The notes below the pieces were generated by a model. The model was not told the origin of the DNA, ran no database searches, and was given only the letters and a program-made list of their open reading frames with translations. A DNA stretch of 64,000 nt from Micavibrio aeruginosavorus (lineage in GTDB: Bacteria > Pseudomonadota > Alphaproteobacteria > Micavibrionales > Micavibrionaceae), in contig CP066681.1 of NCBI GenBank assembly GCA_016432265.1, positions 708,342 to 772,341 on the forward strand, read 5' to 3'. This document shows, one piece after another, positions 41,108 to 51,282 of the stretch. Numbering within the stretch: the first letter of the stretch is position 1; every line of letters begins with the position of its first letter. The translations under genes were made by a program, and so were the position numbers.

Positions 41108-42844
41108 ATGAGCGCCTACAAAGCCCCGATTGCGGAGATGCAGTTTATCTTGAAACATGTGGTCGGGCTGGGCCGGCTTGAGGCTGCGCGCGATCTTGAC
41201 GACCAGATAGTCGGCAGCATCCTTGAAGAGGCCGGAAAGCTGGCGGGCGAGGTGTTGGCACCGCTCAACCATACGGCGGATCGTGCCGGGGCGAAGCTTG
41301 AGGGCGGCAGGGTCGTCACCCCGTCCGGCTTCAAGGAAGCCTATCGCCAGTATCGCGAGAGCGGCTGGAACGGCGTGCCGTTCAACCCCGATTACGGCGG
41401 GCAGGGATTGCCGTTGGCGCTCGCCTTTCCGGTGCAGGAAATGTGGCAGGCTTCCAACATGTCGTTCGGCCTGTGCCCGATGCTCAATCAGGCGGCGGTG
41501 GAAGCGATCGACATTCACGGCACGCAGGAGCAAAAGAACACCTATCTCGCCAAGCTGATTTCCGGCGAATGGACGGGGACGATGAACCTGACCGAGCCGC
41601 AGGCGGGCACCGATCTTGCTGCGCTCAAGACGAAGGCTGTCCGGCAGGATGATGGCACTTACAGGCTGAGCGGGCAGAAAATTTTCATCACCTACGGCGA
41701 CCACGATCTGGCGGAAAACATCATTCACATGGTGTTGGCGCGCACGCCCGACGCCCCCGAGGGCGTGAAGGGCATATCGCTGTTTTTAGTGCCGAAATTC
41801 ATTCCCGATGCGAACGGCAAGCCCGGCGTGGCCAACGATGTGAAATGCACGGGGCTTGAGCACAAAATGGGCATTCACGGCTCGCCCACCTGCACCATGC
41901 AGTACGGCGATCAGGGTGGGGCGGTCGCGTGGCTGGTCGGGCAGGAGAACGAAGGCTTGAAATGCATGTTCACGATGATGAACAACGCGCGCCTTGCCGT
42001 CGGGCTGCAAGGCGTGGCCGTGGCCGACCGCGCTTATCAGCACGCCCTCCATTACGCCCGCGACCGTGTGCAAGGCACGCGTATCGCGGAAAGGAACGGC
42101 GCGCGCGTGGCGATCATCGAGCATCCCGATGTCAGGCGCATGCTATTGTCGATGAAGGCGCAGGTGACGGCTGGGCGCATGCTTTGCTACGAGGCCGCCT
42201 TTGCGATCGACCGCGCCCATGAGGGCGATGCGGGCGCGCAAGACAGGGTCGACCTGCTGACCCCTGTGGTTAAGGGCTGGTGCACCGACATGGCGATCGA
42301 CGTGACCTCGACAGGCGTGCAGATTCATGGCGGCATGGGCTTCATCGAGGAAACCGGCGCGGCGCAATATTATCGTGACGCCCGCATTACCGCGATCTAT
42401 GAGGGTACCAACGGCATTCAGGCGCTCGATTTGACGATGCGCAAGATCATCGCCAACAAGGGCAGGGCCGCGCAGGCCTGGTTCGACGATGCGCGAGAAG
42501 GCTTGAAGGCTGTGGATGACAAAGACGCTCGCAGCGCGATGGATGCGGCTTTGAGCAGCCTTGAACAGGCGACGCAATGGGTGTTGACGGAAGGCCAGAA
42601 AGGCGGCCTGGCTGCGGTGGCTGCGGTGAATGTGCCGTATTTGCGCGCCTTCGGCGTGATCGCGGGCGGGGTGATGATGGCGCGCTTGCTGGCGGCGGCC
42701 TCGTACGCGGCCAATCCTGAGGAAACGCGGCTGCTGGCGCAGTATTACATGCATCATATCCTGCCGCAGTATAAAGGCTGCATCGATACGGTGCTGGTCG
42801 GGGCCGATACCGTTTGCCGGTATCAGGCGGCGATGTTCGGTTAA
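41108..42844 (+). CDS. Acyl-CoA dehydrogenase with C-terminal extension
   Basis: 578 residues from the ATG at 41108, after an upstream open stretch that is not family-like. FAD-dependent enzyme of fatty-acid beta-oxidation. Visible: WNGVPFNPDYGGQGLP, GTMNLTEPQAGTDLAAL, the FAD-contact GQKIFITYGDHDLAENIIHMVLA block, VQIHGGMGFIEETGAAQYYRD and the catalytic-base region AIYEGTNGIQALDL. About 170 residues follow, as in the longer acyl-CoA dehydrogenases with a C-terminal helical extension. Monocistronic. Confidence 0.92.
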   Translation: MSAYKAPIAEMQFILKHVVGLGRLEAARDLDDQIVGSILEEAGKLAGEVLAPLNHTADRAGAKLEGGRVVTPSGFKEAYRQYRESGWNGVPFNPDYGGQGLPLALAFPVQEMWQASNMSFGLCPMLNQAAVEAIDIHGTQEQKNTYLAKLISGEWTGTMNLTEPQAGTDLAALKTKAVRQDDGTYRLSGQKIFITYGDHDLAENIIHMVLARTPDAPEGVKGISLFLVPKFIPDANGKPGVANDVKCTGLEHKMGIHGSPTCTMQYGDQGGAVAWLVGQENEGLKCMFTMMNNARLAVGLQGVAVADRAYQHALHYARDRVQGTRIAERNGARVAIIEHPDVRRMLLSMKAQVTAGRMLCYEAAFAIDRAHEGDAGAQDRVDLLTPVVKGWCTDMAIDVTSTGVQIHGGMGFIEETGAAQYYRDARITAIYEGTNGIQALDLTMRKIIANKGRAAQAWFDDAREGLKAVDDKDARSAMDAALSSLEQATQWVLTEGQKGGLAAVAAVNVPYLRAFGVIAGGVMMARLLAAASYAANPEETRLLAQYYMHHILPQYKGCIDTVLVGADTVCRYQAAMFG

Positions 42845-42893
42845 GCCGCAGGCGCGCTTTCAATGACGCGCCGCGTTTCTTTTTACCGGTGCA

Positions 42894-43634
42894 TCACTCC
42901 GGAGGTTCGACGAAGATCTCGTTCAGCGGCAATTTCTTCATGCAGTCCTGATCGGCCTTGGATGATATGTTGCGCAAATGCCGGAAATCAGGCACCGGGT
43001 TGTCTTTGTAGTGCTGGGCGTAGGAAAGCGCGTAGCATCGGCAGAAATTATCCAGATTCTTTCCGCCGAAGAACAGGCCGATGGATGACAGGCATTTTTG
43101 CTGCGCATAGGCAGCCACGCCCGGCTCGGACGTGCATTCACCGGCGATTTTCCCCATCAAAACGTCTTTTGTGGTTTCCGGGACGAAGACGCGCTCTTCA
43201 AAATATGTGGCGCCGAGGCATTCGCAATCGTGGAACTGGGAATAAAGATTGTAATGATTGCATTCGGTAAAAACTTTTTGGCTCTCCTGCAGGATCTGAT
43301 CCTGCACGGCGGCGGGCAGGGTCGTGAAAATTTCTTCGGCGGTCTTTCCGTTATGCTTTCTGGGCTCCCGCCCTTTGAGGAGCGGCTGAAACGACGGCGA
43401 AATGGTGGAGGCGCCATCGTTTACCGGCGCGCTGCCTGTCTCTTTCTCCGCAGGCTCGTCCGTCAGCACATCCGGCGCGAGGTCGGGTAAGACCGGCGCT
43501 TGAGAAGGCGAGTTTTCCTGCGCCGATGCTTCAGGCGCGGCTCCGAGGGTCGCGGGAGCGTCTGCTTGCGCCAGCGCCGGAGCCGCGGAAAAGATCATCA
43601 TTGCCATGATCGCCGGGATATAGAACTTCATCAT
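42894..43634 (-). CDS. Exported Cys-rich hypothetical protein
   Basis: 246 residues with a signal peptide (KFYIPAIMAMMIFSAAPALAQ). A Pro/Ala/Glu-rich linker of about 60 residues leads to a compact domain holding eight cysteines, including CNHYN, HDCECLG, GECTSEPG, KCLSS and FCRCYA, so several disulfides are likely. I do not recognise the family. It precedes a bidirectional terminator shared with the next gene on the same strand. Confidence 0.65.
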   Translation of the reverse strand: MMKFYIPAIMAMMIFSAAPALAQADAPATLGAAPEASAQENSPSQAPVLPDLAPDVLTDEPAEKETGSAPVNDGASTISPSFQPLLKGREPRKHNGKTAEEIFTTLPAAVQDQILQESQKVFTECNHYNLYSQFHDCECLGATYFEERVFVPETTKDVLMGKIAGECTSEPGVAAYAQQKCLSSIGLFFGGKNLDNFCRCYALSYAQHYKDNPVPDFRHLRNISSKADQDCMKKLPLNEIFVEPPE

Positions 43635-43673
43635 GTCCTCTGGTCTAGAATGTCCATTTGTCAGTGTATCATA

Positions 43674-43701
43674 AAAAAGACCGGCTGCTGCCGGTCTTTT
43701 T
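43674..43701. terminator. Terminator downstream of the HTH-coiled-coil gene
   Basis: A 12-bp stem (AAAAAGACCGGC with GCCGGTCTTTTT, 43674-43701) and a 4-base loop. The poly-T lies on both strands. It ends the leftward transcript of 43720-44388 and separates it from the secreted Cys-rich gene. Confidence 0.75.
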
Positions 43702-43719
43702 GAAGTCCAGAAGGCTCCT

Positions 43720-44388
43720 TCAGGCGGAGATTTTTTCTTCCTGAGGCTGCGCGTTGTTGGCTACGCTTTCGCCACGAATTTTGTGCCATAGGCCTTGTAT
43801 ATCGAAATTACGCGCGGCTTCGGCGGCGGCCTGACGCGGGCGGCTGAAGGGGCTTGCCTTGCGTGGTTCCGATCCTTTTTCGGGGACAGGGACATCGGCG
43901 GCTTTAGCTGCGGCCGTGGGTTTGGCAACGCCGCGGCGCTGCATTTCCATCTGACGGCGCATCTGGGCGCGGCGGTCACGCTCCTTCAGTTCCTCTTTCA
44001 ATTCTTCGGCCTGTTTCTGGCTATACTGGCTGGTGAGGAGAACCTGCTGGGCCTGTTTTTGCCACTGGTCGCGCTGGTTTTTCAGGTCTTCGATCTGCTC
44101 TTGCGCGATTTCCAGTTGATCTTCGAGCATGCGGATGCGCATTTTCATGCGTTCCGTTTCGATGATGTTTGCGGCTTTCTCAAGTTCGCTTTCGATATTC
44201 GCGGACGCAGCGACTTCACCGCCTTGCGGCGCGAGGCCAAAGACGCGTTCCAGTTCGGATACGTCGATGACGCGGCGACCGGCGTTATCGATTTCATAAG
44301 ACAGCTTGCCCGCCTTCATTGCGCGCTGAACAGTAGATTTAGAGCGCCCTGTCAGTTCTGCCGCTCTTTGTGGTCCGACTTTTGCCAT
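43720..44388 (-). CDS. HTH DNA-binding protein with long coiled coil
   Basis: 222 residues from the ATG at 44388 (AAGGAGAGG site); the frame opens 33 codons earlier. The opening KVGPQRAAELTGRSKSTVQRAM is a MerR/excisionase-like helix-turn-helix. Residues 65-150 form a heptad coiled coil (ERMKMRIRMLEDQLEIAQEQ, then KQAEELKEELKERDRRAQ). The tail is basic, with Ser/Pro-rich stretches. The plan of small HTH plus coil is common in plasmid and phage partition or conjugation regulators, but here it sits in core-like DNA. Target unknown. The terminator at 43674 follows. Confidence 0.6.
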   Translation of the reverse strand: MAKVGPQRAAELTGRSKSTVQRAMKAGKLSYEIDNAGRRVIDVSELERVFGLAPQGGEVAASANIESELEKAANIIETERMKMRIRMLEDQLEIAQEQIEDLKNQRDQWQKQAQQVLLTSQYSQKQAEELKEELKERDRRAQMRRQMEMQRRGVAKPTAAAKAADVPVPEKGSEPRKASPFSRPRQAAAEAARNFDIQGLWHKIRGESVANNAQPQEEKISA

Positions 44389-44452
44389 GAGATTGATCCT
44401 CTCCTTAAGAATATTCGTTGTTATGAAGGATGCCCTGTAAAAAAATCCGCAG

Positions 44453-45259
44453 TTATTGCCTGGTGCCTGTTTTCTCTTCCATCTCAATGCGGCGGGCGAG
44501 CATTTTCGTCAGGCGGCTCCATTGCGCCCCGGAGAACAGGTGAGCATACAGGAAAGGCAGCCAGCCATTCTTGCGCCATTCAAGGAAATCCTTTTCCGGC
44601 AGGGCCGCGAGTTTTTGCTCGTCGACGATGCGGAAACCCGAGAAATTGATGCGCTTGCCGTTGCCGATATTGATTTCAGCCTGCCGTTCGACCAGCAGGC
44701 CGCTCTCTGCCAACGCTTTGCTGAAGGCCAGCGTTTGCTGGGCGGCGGCATGATAGGATTTGCAGAACTCAAGCGCGTTCTGCGCGAGCAAGGCCGGCTT
44801 GCCGTCGGCCTCGAAGAATTTCTGTTCGCTTTTGCCGTCGACGATGCTGTCGTTCATGTCCACGCACAGCGTGAGTTGGTCGGTTCCGGCAATTTCCGAG
44901 AAAATAAACGGGTAGCGGCGGATATAAGCCGGGATATAGGCGTCTTCCTGCCATTCGCCCGAAGCGTCGACAAACAGGTTTTCGTTGTCGCGCACGCCGA
45001 GCAGCGCCACAGGCGTGGCGTTGTTATCGGGGCTGAAAGCGATCGGGTAGTAGTGGCTGATCTGCGGCATTTCAATCATGTTGACCGGCACGGCGTTGAC
45101 GCGGGCGCAGAACGATAAACCGAAGTTTTTCTTAAGACCGAGATCGGCATGCTTTTTACCGTCGAGCGGCACCGGGTTGGTATAGAACAGCGGCAGGGGC
45201 GCGGCCTTGTTTTCGCCATTCTGATTATTCGCGGCGGTCGCTTCCTTGTTTTTGGCCAT
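44453..45259 (-). CDS. SapC-family protein
   Basis: 268 residues from the ATG at 45259, after a GGAAGG site. The SapC family (PF07277-type) block is visible: ALGVRDNENLFVDASGEWQEDAYIPAYIRRYPF and LCVDMNDSIVDGK, with the start LPLFYTNPVPLDGKKHADL. Named after a Campylobacter surface-layer protein, family members are cytoplasmic and their function is unclear. Convergent in orientation with nothing close. The upstream 230 bp lead to ugd on the other strand. Confidence 0.78.
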   Translation of the reverse strand: MAKNKEATAANNQNGENKAAPLPLFYTNPVPLDGKKHADLGLKKNFGLSFCARVNAVPVNMIEMPQISHYYPIAFSPDNNATPVALLGVRDNENLFVDASGEWQEDAYIPAYIRRYPFIFSEIAGTDQLTLCVDMNDSIVDGKSEQKFFEADGKPALLAQNALEFCKSYHAAAQQTLAFSKALAESGLLVERQAEINIGNGKRINFSGFRIVDEQKLAALPEKDFLEWRKNGWLPFLYAHLFSGAQWSRLTKMLARRIEMEEKTGTRQ

Positions 45260-45577
45260 GGTCTTGTTTCTTCCTTCCAGATAGCGCCCTTTGGGTTGCG
45301 GGCGGTTATATTCGTGCGTATGACGGAAACTCGCCTGAATCAATCAGACTTGCGCATGAAAGTCTACCATTTTGATATTCCGTAAAACAGTTTCCCCCAG
45401 ACTGTCAGAGGCATAGGTCTGGATCCTGGATTCAAAGATATGAAAATATATAAAAATTCTTTTTTCATAATACAAAAATCATCTTTCGCCGCCCCTATAA
45501 ATGCTGTAGGTTTTCGCCAGTTTCTTGGCCGGAACGGCATGGCGCCATTCGGCGGCGACTGAAAGAGGATTGAAGTC

Positions 45578-46930
45578 ATGCGTATTGCAATGGTGGGCAC
45601 GGGCTATGTCGGCCTGGTTTCCGGGACATGTTTTGCCGAATTCGGATTTGACGTTACCTGTATTGATAAGGACGCATCCAAGGTCGAGCGACTGAAAAAG
45701 GGGCAATCGCCGATTTACGAGCCCGGTCTGGATGAACTGCTGGCGCGCCAGATCGAATCGAAACGCATTTCCTTCACGACCGATCTTAAAGCGGCTGTGA
45801 AGGACGCCGATGTCGTCTTCATCGCCGTAGGGACGCCGCCTCGCAGCACCGACGGGCATGCCGACCTTTCGCAGGCCTATCAGGCGGCGCGGGAAATCGC
45901 CGAAGCGATGGACGGCTATACTGTGGTGGTTACAAAATCGACAGTGCCTGTGGGTACGTCGCGCGAGATAGACCGGATCATCCGCGAAGTGCGCCCCGAT
46001 GCCGATTTCGATATGGTATCCAACCCCGAGTTCCTGCGTGAAGGGGCGGCGATCAACGATTTCATGCGCCCCGACCGCGTTGTCGTGGGGCTGACCTCCG
46101 ACCGCGCCCGGCAAGTGATGAGCGAGCTTTACCGCCCGCTGTTCCTGAATGAAACGCCGATCGTCTTCACATCGCGCGAAACGGCGGAAATTATTAAATA
46201 TGCGGCCAACGCGTTTCTGGCGACCAAGATTACCTTTATCAATGAAATTGCCAATTTGTGCGAGAAGGCCGGGGCCGACGTTCAGGATGTGGCCAAGGCC
46301 ATCGGCCTTGATGGAAGGATCGGCAAGAAATTCCTGCATCCGGGGCCGGGTTATGGGGGCTCCTGTTTTCCCAAGGATACATTGGCGCTGGTGCAAACCG
46401 GCGAGGTTCTGGGCGCGCCGCAGCGCATTATCGAAGCCGTCGTGCAAGTAAACGCCGATCGTCAGCGGGAAATGGCGGAAAGAATCATCCACGCGTGCGG
46501 CGGCGATGTGAAAGGCAAGCGTATCGGCATTCTGGGCGTAGCTTTCAAACCCAATACTGATGACGTGCGAGAAGCGCCCGCATTGACGATTATTCCCATA
46601 CTGCAGCAGGCGGGCGCTGTCGTCGCGGCTTACGATCCGGTGGCGATGGAGCAGGCGAAAAGGCAGTTGCAGGGCGTCGTCTGGTGCGAAAACGCATACG
46701 AAACCGCCGCCAATAGCGAGGCGTTGGCTATCGTGACAGAATGGAACGATTTCCGCGCGCTGGATTTGAACCGGATCGGCGGCGTGATGAAATCGCGGCG
46801 CTTGCTGGATCTGCGCAATATCTACCGTCCCGATGAAATTGAAAAAACCGGATTCCACTATAGCTCGATCGGGCGGCCCGATATCTTTCCCGACACGGCG
46901 GCGCGCGGCAAACTGCGATCTATCTCCTGA
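45578..46930 (+). CDS. ugd: UDP-glucose 6-dehydrogenase
   Basis: 450 residues. Makes UDP-glucuronate from UDP-glucose and NAD. Seen: the Rossmann opening IAMVGTGYVGLVSGTCFAE, KSTVPVGTSREIDRII, SNPEFLREGAAINDFMRPDR, the catalytic Cys in GPGYGGSCFPKDT and the later LGVAFKPNTDDVREAPAL. Full length. AGAGGA site before the ATG. The next gene (CysD) starts 12 bp on, so Ugd and the sulfate-activation enzymes are one operon. That suggests a uronic-acid-containing, sulfated surface glycan. Confidence 0.95.
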   Translation: MRIAMVGTGYVGLVSGTCFAEFGFDVTCIDKDASKVERLKKGQSPIYEPGLDELLARQIESKRISFTTDLKAAVKDADVVFIAVGTPPRSTDGHADLSQAYQAAREIAEAMDGYTVVVTKSTVPVGTSREIDRIIREVRPDADFDMVSNPEFLREGAAINDFMRPDRVVVGLTSDRARQVMSELYRPLFLNETPIVFTSRETAEIIKYAANAFLATKITFINEIANLCEKAGADVQDVAKAIGLDGRIGKKFLHPGPGYGGSCFPKDTLALVQTGEVLGAPQRIIEAVVQVNADRQREMAERIIHACGGDVKGKRIGILGVAFKPNTDDVREAPALTIIPILQQAGAVVAAYDPVAMEQAKRQLQGVVWCENAYETAANSEALAIVTEWNDFRALDLNRIGGVMKSRRLLDLRNIYRPDEIEKTGFHYSSIGRPDIFPDTAARGKLRSIS

Positions 46931-46942
46931 TGCGAGGCGGTT

Positions 46943-47740
46943 ATGGATGCCTATCTGGATCAGCTTGAGTCGCAGTCGATCTATGTTTTGCGAGAAGCTT
47001 ATAACGGCATCCATCCTTTGGCCATGCTGTGGTCGATGGGCAAGGATTCAACCGCTTTGCTGTGGCTGGCGCGCAAGGCGTTTTACGGCCGCGTGCCCTT
47101 TCCCCTGATCCTGCTGGATACGGGCATGGAGATGCCTGAGGTTTATGAGTTCCGCGACCGTCTCGCGCGCGAATGGAACTTGCCGGTGATGAATGAAACC
47201 TGCCCGCCGGAAAGCGACATGGATCCGGCGCTGCCGCCGGCGACCAGAGCCGCGATGAGGAAAACCGAAGGGTTGAAGAACGTTCTGCGCCGCGAAGGCT
47301 ATAAAGGGATCATCAGCGGCATCCGCAGGGACGAGCAACCCCTGCGTGCCAAGGAGAGGGTCTTCTCGCCGCGGGCGCTGGACGGTGGATGGGATTTCCG
47401 CGAGCAACCGGCTGAATTCTGGGATCACTATACTTATACCGCGCCTGAAGGGGCGCATATAAGGGTGCATCCCCTGCTGGACTGGACCGAACTTGACGTC
47501 TGGCGTTACACCAGGCGCGAAAAAATTCCCTGCGTGCCGCTGTATTTTGCCAGAGACGGCAAACGTTATCGCTCTCTGGGCGAGAAGAACATCACCTTCC
47601 CGGTGGACAGTCAGGCCGCATCTCTCGACGACATCATCGCCGAGCTTGAAAGAACCAAGGCGTCCGAAAGGGCGGGGCGGGCAATGGATCACGAATCCGA
47701 GGACAGTTTCGAAATCCTCAGGACGCGGGGGTATATGTAA
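46943..47740 (+). CDS. cysD: Sulfate adenylyltransferase small subunit (CysD)
   Basis: 265 residues. With the CysN partner it makes APS from sulfate and ATP. PP-loop [18 protein letters not shown] near residue 30, [40 protein letters not shown] and the end [18 protein letters not shown]. It is shorter than E. coli CysD but keeps all core blocks. Its stop overlaps the start of CysNC (47740). Second in the Ugd-CysD-CysNC-CysQ operon. Confidence 0.92.
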   Translation: MDAYLDQLESQSIYVLREAYNGIHPLAMLWSMGKDSTALLWLARKAFYGRVPFPLILLDTGMEMPEVYEFRDRLAREWNLPVMNETCPPESDMDPALPPATRAAMRKTEGLKNVLRREGYKGIISGIRRDEQPLRAKERVFSPRALDGGWDFREQPAEFWDHYTYTAPEGAHIRVHPLLDWTELDVWRYTRREKIPCVPLYFARDGKRYRSLGEKNITFPVDSQAASLDDIIAELERTKASERAGRAMDHESEDSFEILRTRGYM

Positions 47741-49641
47741 TGAAGCTTCTGCCTCACGATCACCCGCTCTCTTTCGTTGTCGTCGGCCATGTCGATCACG
47801 GAAAATCGACGCTGGTCGGCCGCTTGCTGTTCGATACGGACAGCCTGCCGGAAGGCAAGAGCGAAGAGCTGATCAAGGCCGCGCGCCGCCGGGGCGGCGA
47901 CGCGATTGAATGGTCATATCTTCTGGATGCGTTCCAGGCCGAGCGCGATCAGAATATCACCATCGACATGACCCATATTCAGTTCAAAACCGTGCGGCGG
48001 CGCTACGTGATTATCGATGCTCCCGGCCACCGCGAATTCTTGCGGAACATGGTGTCCGGCGCTGCTACGGCGGATGCCGCCGTTCTGGTTGTCGACGCCC
48101 ATGAGGGTCTGCGCGAGCAATCAAGGCGCCATGCCTATATCCTCCACTTGCTGGGTATCCGCCAGGTCGTGCTGGTTGTGAACAAGATGGATTTGGCCGG
48201 TTACGACCCGGAGATTTTTCATCAGGTCAAAGCGGACATGCAATCCTACCTCGGCTCTTTCGGGATTGTCCCCGTTCATGCGATTCCGGTTGTGGCGCGC
48301 GATGGCGACATGGTGGCATCGCGCAGCGGGCCGATGGATTGGTATGAAGGCCCGACATTGTGCGAGGCGCTCGATAGTCTGGATGTCTTGCCGCTGCCGG
48401 TGGCTGTGCCTTTGCGCTTTCCCGTGCAGGATGTTTACAAGTTCGGCGATGAGCGCGTCGTCGTTGGGCGCGTGGAAAGCGGCATGCTCAGGCAGGGGGA
48501 CACGATTGTCGTCTCGCCCACGGGGGAAAAGGCGCAAGTGACGTCTTTACGCGTCTGGCCGGAGGATCGCGACAAGGTCGTGGCCCGGGCCGGCGAGGCT
48601 GTCGGGTTCACGCTGGATCAGAATCTTTATATCGAACGCGGACATGTTATCAGTCATGAGGAAAACCTGCCGGTATTGTCGTCAATTCTGCGGGCAACCG
48701 TGTTCTGGCTGTCGGCGCAGCCTTTGCAGATGGGGAACAGCTACACGTTGCGATGCGGGACGCACCAATGCCTTGTAACGGTGCAGGCGATCGAGCGCGC
48801 GGTTGATACGCAGGATCTTTCGCGACTGGATCCCCGTCAGGATGTCGGCAAGGGGATGGTTGCGGAAATCATCCTGCGCAGCCGCGACCGGATGCCGGTC
48901 GACACCTATGGCGAGCATGTCAGTACGGGCCGGATCGTCCTTTCCGACGGCATGGAGATATTGGGAGGCGGAATCCTGCATATGGATGATATAGCCGCCG
49001 CACGGCGTCCGGCGGCGCAGATCGCCGCCAACCTGTTTGCGGTCAGCCATCTGGTTTCCTATCAGGATCGTATTCGCATCAGGGGCCATCAAGGAGCGGT
49101 TTTCTGGCTGACGGGCCTTTCAGGGGCAGGGAAATCGACGTTGGCCATGATCCTTGAAAAAGAGCTGATCGACCGCGGTTATGGCTGTTATGTCCTTGAC
49201 GGCGACAATGTCCGGCGCGGCCTGTGCGCGGATCTGGGATTCTCGATTGACGACCGCGCCGAGAATATCCGTCGCGTGGGGGAAGTCGCCGCTTTGATGT
49301 CGGATGCGGGGATGATCGTCATCACGTCCTTCATTTCCCCGTTTTCAACAGATCGCGCGCGGGCGCGGGCGTCGGCTTCCGGGCGCTTTCATGAGATTTA
49401 CGTCAAGGCCGATATCGCCGAATGTGAAAGGCGCGACCCGAAGGGGCTTTACCGCAAGGCGCGCGCGGGGGAGATCCGCGATTTCACGGGAATCGACTCG
49501 CCTTACGAGATTCCGGATGACCCTGATCTTGTCATTGATACGGCAGCCAGCGATATCGGTGATTGCGTCAGAAAGCTGCTTGATTATATATGTCATCATA
49601 TATCCCTGAAGGAAGAGCAGGAGAATCATCGTGCATTCTGA
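47740..49641 (+). CDS. cysNC: Bifunctional sulfate adenylyltransferase GTPase / APS kinase (CysNC)
   Basis: 633 residues. The N-terminal GTPase has [14 protein letters not shown] (P-loop), [24 protein letters not shown] and the later translation-factor-like beta barrels. The C-terminal APS kinase has a second P-loop [31 protein letters not shown] and [13 protein letters not shown]. Makes APS and then PAPS, the active sulfate donor. CysN and CysC fusions are common in alphaproteobacteria, including NodQ. No reductase genes are adjacent, so the PAPS may feed sulfotransferases rather than cysteine synthesis. Confidence 0.93.
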   Translation: MKLLPHDHPLSFVVVGHVDHGKSTLVGRLLFDTDSLPEGKSEELIKAARRRGGDAIEWSYLLDAFQAERDQNITIDMTHIQFKTVRRRYVIIDAPGHREFLRNMVSGAATADAAVLVVDAHEGLREQSRRHAYILHLLGIRQVVLVVNKMDLAGYDPEIFHQVKADMQSYLGSFGIVPVHAIPVVARDGDMVASRSGPMDWYEGPTLCEALDSLDVLPLPVAVPLRFPVQDVYKFGDERVVVGRVESGMLRQGDTIVVSPTGEKAQVTSLRVWPEDRDKVVARAGEAVGFTLDQNLYIERGHVISHEENLPVLSSILRATVFWLSAQPLQMGNSYTLRCGTHQCLVTVQAIERAVDTQDLSRLDPRQDVGKGMVAEIILRSRDRMPVDTYGEHVSTGRIVLSDGMEILGGGILHMDDIAAARRPAAQIAANLFAVSHLVSYQDRIRIRGHQGAVFWLTGLSGAGKSTLAMILEKELIDRGYGCYVLDGDNVRRGLCADLGFSIDDRAENIRRVGEVAALMSDAGMIVITSFISPFSTDRARARASASGRFHEIYVKADIAECERRDPKGLYRKARAGEIRDFTGIDSPYEIPDDPDLVIDTAASDIGDCVRKLLDYICHHISLKEEQENHRAF

Positions 49642-50464
49642 ATCCAGTTTAAAGCTGCTGGGCCACCCCAAGGCGTTGTGCAACATGGTCAGGCGTATCG
49701 CGGTGCAGGCCGGCGACATCACCTTGCAATATTTCGATGAATCCGGCATGGATCGGTCAAGATACGAAATTAAATCCGACGGTTCGCCGCTGACTCTGGC
49801 CGATACCGAAGCCGAACATTTTATCGTTCAGGAACTGAGCAGGCTTTTGCCCGACGTGCCCGTTATCGGCGAGGAATCGATGGCGCGCGGAGAGGCCGTT
49901 TCGATCAGCGGTTATGATTATTTCTGGTTGGTTGACCCGCTGGATGGCACGATCCAGTTCAAAAACGGCGATCCTGAATACACGGTCAATATTGCCCTGG
50001 TTCATCAAGGCGTTCCGGTCTTGGGTGTGGTTTACGCGCCGGCGCTGGGGGAATTATACGCCGGGTGCGGAACGGGCACGGCGCTGCGCTGGCTGCAGAA
50101 GACCGATAAGGAAAGATCCATCAAGACCAGAAAGCCGCCGCATGCCGGATTGACTGTCGTCAGCAGCAAAAGCCACGGTGACGAGGCCAGGCTTGATCAA
50201 TTCTTGTCATCGCACAAAGTCGCCAGACGCATGACGGTCGGAAGCTCGCTCAAGATTTGCTGGGTGGCTGCCGGCAAGGCGGATTTGTATCCGCGTTTCG
50301 GGCAGACTTCGGAATGGGATACAGCCGCGGCAGACGCCGTCTTGCGCGCCGCTGGAGGCGTCGTTGAAGATATGGACGGCCGGCCATTGGTTTACGGGAG
50401 CGACGGCCGGGCCTTCAGGAATCCCGAATTCATAGCAAGGGCGCGCGATCTGGCTCTGGCCTAG
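49631..50464 (+). CDS. cysQ: 3'(2'),5'-bisphosphate nucleotidase CysQ
   Basis: 277 residues from a GTG overlapping the end of CysNC. Inositol-monophosphatase fold with Mg ligands: Glu in PVIGEESMA, the DPLDGTIQF motif and [10 protein letters not shown]. It hydrolyses PAP, the by-product of sulfotransfer, to AMP, and so prevents feedback inhibition by PAP. Its place directly behind CysD/CysNC supports a PAPS-using sulfation pathway. Last gene of the operon; the next gene is convergent 4 bp away. Confidence 0.9.
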   Translation: MHSESSLKLLGHPKALCNMVRRIAVQAGDITLQYFDESGMDRSRYEIKSDGSPLTLADTEAEHFIVQELSRLLPDVPVIGEESMARGEAVSISGYDYFWLVDPLDGTIQFKNGDPEYTVNIALVHQGVPVLGVVYAPALGELYAGCGTGTALRWLQKTDKERSIKTRKPPHAGLTVVSSKSHGDEARLDQFLSSHKVARRMTVGSSLKICWVAAGKADLYPRFGQTSEWDTAAADAVLRAAGGVVEDMDGRPLVYGSDGRAFRNPEFIARARDLALA

Positions 50465-50467
50465 CTG

Positions 50468-51247
50468 TTACTTATAGCAATCCTTGACGATTTCATCGGC
50501 GGCTTTTTCAATGCCCTGAATATCGAACGATACCCCTTGAACTGTGCCGTTTGTCGGGATGATTTCAATTATCAGCCGCTTTTTGTTCATGATATTGCGC
50601 ACAAAGCTGATGGCGTCAGGCATGAACACGGCGTGCATATCCGTCGACACTTCCCATTTTTCGTTGGTGATCCCGGAAGCGTCGTAGCGATAGTTCACGC
50701 TGATGCCGCTTTCCCGCTCTGCCTGCGTGGGTCTGGTAACGGGAGCCTTCCAGTCGAGGAACCCCTCGGTTTTCCCTGGCGTGCACCGGATGACCAGGTT
50801 GACGTAGCGCGCGCTCATGCCGCTGGTCTCAATAGTATTCGAGGATTCCACGCGCAAGGTTGTTTGTGGTTCTCCCATTGTCGATGTCGCGCGCGTGATT
50901 TGCCAGAAACCGATTTCCTGCAAGGTGTCCTTTTCTTTTTTCATGCGATCCTTGTCGATATAGCCCAAGGTTTCGGAGATGTGATCGTAGCATGTGAGTC
51001 TGACGGCGCGCTCCTCGATCAGGGTGCAGCGCCTGATGTCGTTTTTAAGGTTGAGGAGTTTGACCGTGATTTTGGTCGGATCCTGATCGTCTCCGCCGGG
51101 TTGCGGACTTGCTGTGGCCGCCGGGGCGGCAGCGGGCGATTCCGCCGCTACGGCGGCTGCGTCTTGCGCCTGAACCGCCGGGGAAAGAACGGCCACGCCG
51201 GAAAGCAAAGCGGCGACTGCTAAAGTGAGGCTGTATTTTCCAAGCAT
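50468..51247 (-). CDS. Exported TagO/VasI-like protein
   Basis: 259 residues with a signal peptide (SLTLAVAALLSGVAVLSPAVQ). The rest follows the TagO/VasI plan: CTLIEERAVRLTCYDH, a GFWQITRATSTM stretch, a LVIRCTPGKTEGFLDW strand pair, WEVSTDMHAVFMPDAISFVRN, and a final VSFDIQGIEKAADEIVKDC. TagO proteins are periplasmic and linked to type VI secretion assembly in some species; related proteins occur without a T6SS. No other T6SS gene is in the window. The Ala/Pro-rich linker after the signal is unusual. Confidence 0.6.
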   Translation of the reverse strand: MLGKYSLTLAVAALLSGVAVLSPAVQAQDAAAVAAESPAAAPAATASPQPGGDDQDPTKITVKLLNLKNDIRRCTLIEERAVRLTCYDHISETLGYIDKDRMKKEKDTLQEIGFWQITRATSTMGEPQTTLRVESSNTIETSGMSARYVNLVIRCTPGKTEGFLDWKAPVTRPTQAERESGISVNYRYDASGITNEKWEVSTDMHAVFMPDAISFVRNIMNKKRLIIEIIPTNGTVQGVSFDIQGIEKAADEIVKDCYK

Positions 51248-51282
51248 CTATATACCTGCTTCTGATGTGTGTCGGGTAAGAG

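Noticed and set aside
45479-47014. A 511-codon minus-strand frame opposite ugd.
   Set aside because: Shadow of ugd; the composition and lack of family marks show it is not a gene.
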